Positions 58,603-64,000 of a stretch of DNA of 64,000 nucleotides are shown one piece after another; positions within the stretch are counted from its first letter, which is position 1; each line of letters begins with the position of its first letter. The DNA comes from Amphibalanus amphitrite (taxonomy: Eukaryota > Arthropoda > Thecostraca > Balanomorpha > Balanidae). The translations under genes were made by a program, and so were the position numbers. The stretch spans positions 62,001 through 126,000 of the forward strand of contig NW_024882997.1 in assembly GCF_019059575.1 (NCBI RefSeq), read 5' to 3'. Below the pieces are notes generated by a model that worked only from the letters and a program-made list of their open reading frames with translations, did not search any database and had not been told where the DNA came from.

Positions 58603-60159
58603 TTCCGTCGGCGGGTTCTTCAGCGGCGCCGGCGGCTTCCTGCCCTCGCTGATCCGCGGCATCGGCGGCTCCATCGGCGGCACCATCGGCAGGATCTCGC
58701 AGTACGACTGGTCCAACCTCTGGAACAACCAGACGGCCAACATGATCATGCGTGAGTCACTCCCGGGCACAGCGTGTGGTCTCCGGTAGGAACCGTTTGC
58801 TAGCTGCTTATTTCCTCTCATTGGACAGATATAGACGCATCCATTATTATGTAGCCCAGCATTCGAAACTTGCGGCCAGCTGTTGAATAAAGTCGTTAAC
58901 CTAAAATATGTAAACGAATATATGGACGATTGGACGCTATTCAATGTGAATGTTGTCATATCATAACCAAGTGTCAGAAAAAGATATCCTCTTCTGTTCA
59001 ACTCACCTCCAATGACTCTCACTACCAGGTGACGACCACGAGAAGAGCAAGTGTTACGACGACATCGGGTGCGTCAACTACACGGACGCGTGGTTCCACT
59101 CGCTGTACCGGCCTGTGAACTTTTTCCCGCTGGAGCGGCGCATGATCCCCACCCGGTTCTGGGTGCACACGCGCGCCCGGCCCGACTCGAACCTGACCAT
59201 CTCGACCGGCGACGACAGAGCGCTGGAGCGGGCCAACTTCAGCGCCGACCGCGACACCAAGTTCATCATCCACGGCTTCCTCGACACGGGCACCGACGAC
59301 TGGGTCCGGGTGAGTGGGTCCGGATACAGACGACTGGGTCCGGGTGAGTGGGCGACTGGGTCTGGGTGAGTGGGTTCGGGTGAGTGGCGACTGGGTCCGG
59401 GTGAGTGGGTTCGGGTGAGTGGTGACTGGGTCCGGGTAATTGGGCCCGAGTGAGTTACCGGATACCGACGACAACGCGCAAAATGAAAAATCGCATACAA
59501 GATAAAAGGCTGAGTGAGTTCTGCAGCGATGTGAAACGAAACTAGCTGCGACTCATATCTCATGTTAACTGTATAGAGCGCTTCACATTATGCGTGGAAT
59601 ACCTATAGTATGAGGTGAATGAGCGAAGAGCTGCAAAACGAGAGATCGTGAGAAGGTTTATTATGAAAGCAATTCTATTGGCGCGGATTAGAAGAAGCAA
59701 TGCTACATATAGGCACAGAATAGATGGTAAAAAGTGAATGGGAAGTGAATGGGGTGACCCTATAGCTGAACTGCGTTACTGCACTGGCGATCGTATTAGT
59801 GAGTGCTCCGATCAAAAAGGCATTGTGCGTTACACAATGCAGCTGGTCACATGCTAGATGCAGCATTAGTTACAATGCAGCTCGTTACATATTGAGCAAT
59901 TTGTTGATCATTTTAATTTCGTTCTGGCTATAAGGGTATTATTTAAGTATACCTATCATTACCCAGCAATTCTCACTCGATGACCGGTATTATTTGTTTG
60001 TGTTGGTTTCAGGAGATGGCTCAGCGCCTGTTGGATTACGGCGACTTTAACGTAATCGCCGTGGACTGGCGGTACGGCTCACTGCCCATGTACCAGCAGG
60101 CGCTGTCCAACACCCAGCTGGTCGCTATGGAGACCGCCCACCTCATCAGGTGGCTCCAG
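58329..60159 (+). CDS. Pancreatic-lipase-family gene, partial (3 exons seen)
   Basis: Exons 58329-58751, 59029-59309 and 60013-60159 join in phase by GT-AG introns. The first seen exon starts mid-codon after an acceptor, so the initiator ATG is upstream and not found. It encodes the rest of a signal peptide (AVLLSVLAVCASAA), a Ser/Pro/Thr repeat (four SPSTF units), a Gly-Ser run and LWNNQTANMIM. The next exon has CYDDIGCVNYTDAW, a TRFWVHTR strand and TKFIIHGFLD, hallmarks of the animal lipase N-terminal domain, including the HG of the oxyanion region. The third gives NVIAVDWRYGS and METAHLIRWLQ. The catalytic Ser (GxSLG), Asp and His lie beyond the window, so activity cannot be judged; inactive yolk-protein-like relatives exist. 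It is likely secreted and acts on acylglycerols or phospholipids. Confidence 0.85.
59296..59460 (+). repeat. Tandem duplication of lipase exon end plus donor
   Basis: CGACTGGGTCCGGGTGAGTG, the exon 3' end with its donor, is repeated four to five times with small changes across the start of the intron. Confidence 0.9.
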
Positions 60160-60489
60160 GTGCGCGCTCAACGCTTACGTAACAGAGCCACTGCCGAGCC
60201 GTACGGTCGGCAGACGTGTGTACTTTAAGGCGCGTTCACAGAGTTTCTCTAATCCGTGTTTGCTGTCTGTTGTTTGTTTTGTACAGTCTGTCGGTGTTAC
60301 AGACACTCGGACACTAGCTGTCCATACCGCGGCTCCGGTAGTAGTGCTCACTGAACACGTGACATCACGTGTGGGGCCGCCGGCGTGGTATGGCCCGCTG
60401 GTGAACCGGTTGTCGCTCTGGGAACCGGTCCCGGCAGTAACGCCATCCGCTCCGGTCTGTATCAGGCACCCCACGGTGCGGCACCTATC
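60160..60489 (+). other. Lipase intron, no further exon
   Basis: Unique sequence following the donor at 60160. No lipase motif is found. Confidence 0.5.
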
Positions 60490-63482
<2,993 letters not shown>

Positions 63483-63867
63483 AGTCTGTCAGCCAGTGTT
63501 ACCGGGAGCAGTTGTAAACTTTGCGGACGTCTCGTCTCGTCTTTGTGGTAGTCGGCCTGCCGCCAGAGGCGATTTCGGCCGTGTTAAACTTTGCGGACAC
63601 GATCAGTGCCCAGATTGACCATCTAAATGGACGATGTGGAATGCGTCACCGGCCGCGCTCCTCGTGTTTCCGCTTCCAAGGAGGCCTTATCCCGTAAAAA
63701 CTTTAAAGACGTTAAACGTGTATGAGACGTCAGAGTCCACCGGGAGGCCATGAGCTATGTTTATGGGCAAATGGGTAAAACAAGCTTTCAATGCTTTTAT
63801 TGCATTGCATTGATTGACTGTTGATAGTAAAATCCATGCTATATGGAGACAGGAGATCATGCAAACT
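63483..63867. other. No gene recognised
   Basis: Unique sequence between two microsatellites. A TAAACTTTGCGGAC segment occurs twice (63515 and 63585). No lipase exon is seen. Confidence 0.5.
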
Positions 63868-64000
63868 AAATGAATGAATGAATGAATGAATGAAGGAATG
63901 AATGAACGAATGGACGGAGGGACGGACGGACAGTTGGACAGACGAACGAACGAACGAACGAACGAACGAACGAACGAACGAACGAACGAACGAACGAACG
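63868..64000. repeat. (GAAT)n grading into (GAAC)n microsatellite
   Basis: AATG tetramers change through GGACGGAC variants into AACG tetramers, which run off the window end. Confidence 0.95.

Overview
The window is eukaryotic, repeat-dense genomic DNA, almost certainly from an arthropod. Three multi-exon genes with GT-AG introns can be rebuilt from it. The genes are GC-rich, especially at third codon positions. Long blocks of the arthropod telomere repeat (TTAGG/AACCT) sit inside the window. The troponin C has the arthropod pattern of canonical EF-hands II and IV and altered I and III. A crustacean, perhaps a barnacle, fits the GC-rich exons and the load of microsatellites and foldback repeats, but the sequence does not prove it.

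Genes. (1) 15276-21590 (+): a seven-exon acid sphingomyelinase-like phosphodiesterase (SMPDL3 type) of 535 aa with a signal peptide, a complete metallophosphoesterase motif set and a C-terminal membrane helix. (2) 33435-30152 (-): a complete five-exon troponin C of 159 aa. (3) 58329 onward (+): a pancreatic-lipase-family gene, incomplete at both ends. Its first exon is not found, and the last exon seen (60013-60159) is followed by about 3 kb of (CTGT)n before the window ends. A possible cytokine-receptor-like exon lies at 45412-45675, and an unassigned broken reading frame lies at 49963-50520.

Mobile DNA fills most of the rest. The main groups are: foldback elements whose inverted arms are tandem minisatellites around a telomere-repeat core (63-899 and 42074-44021, 9-bp target duplications, Drosophila FB/Mutator-like architecture); a large family of 0.9-1.2 kb elements without coding capacity, bounded by TTAA (piggyBac-like), with G-run/palindrome/C-run hairpins just inside each end and many AGGTCA hexamers (24.8-26.0, 28.2-29.1, 34.5-36.8, 39.8-40.8, 42.5-43.7, 46.0-47.2, 48.9-49.8 and 56.8-57.7 kb, plus fragments); TA-flanked long-TIR elements (9256-11171, 34904-36263) and a TA-flanked MITE in a gene intron (18981-19573); two hAT-like insertions with 8-bp duplications in a 55-bp satellite (26.1-29.3 kb); and a Penelope-like remnant (53905-55112) with a broken GIY-YIG endonuclease frame between inverted arms that each hold a hammerhead-ribozyme-like motif. 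A 6.6-kb inverted duplication (38.3-44.9 kb) contains several of these nested together.

The three genes do not form a pathway: membrane or secreted lipid phosphodiesterase, muscle calcium sensor, secreted lipase. They do share a structural oddity. In three exons clearly, and in a fourth more weakly, the exon 3' end and its splice donor are tandemly repeated into the following intron.
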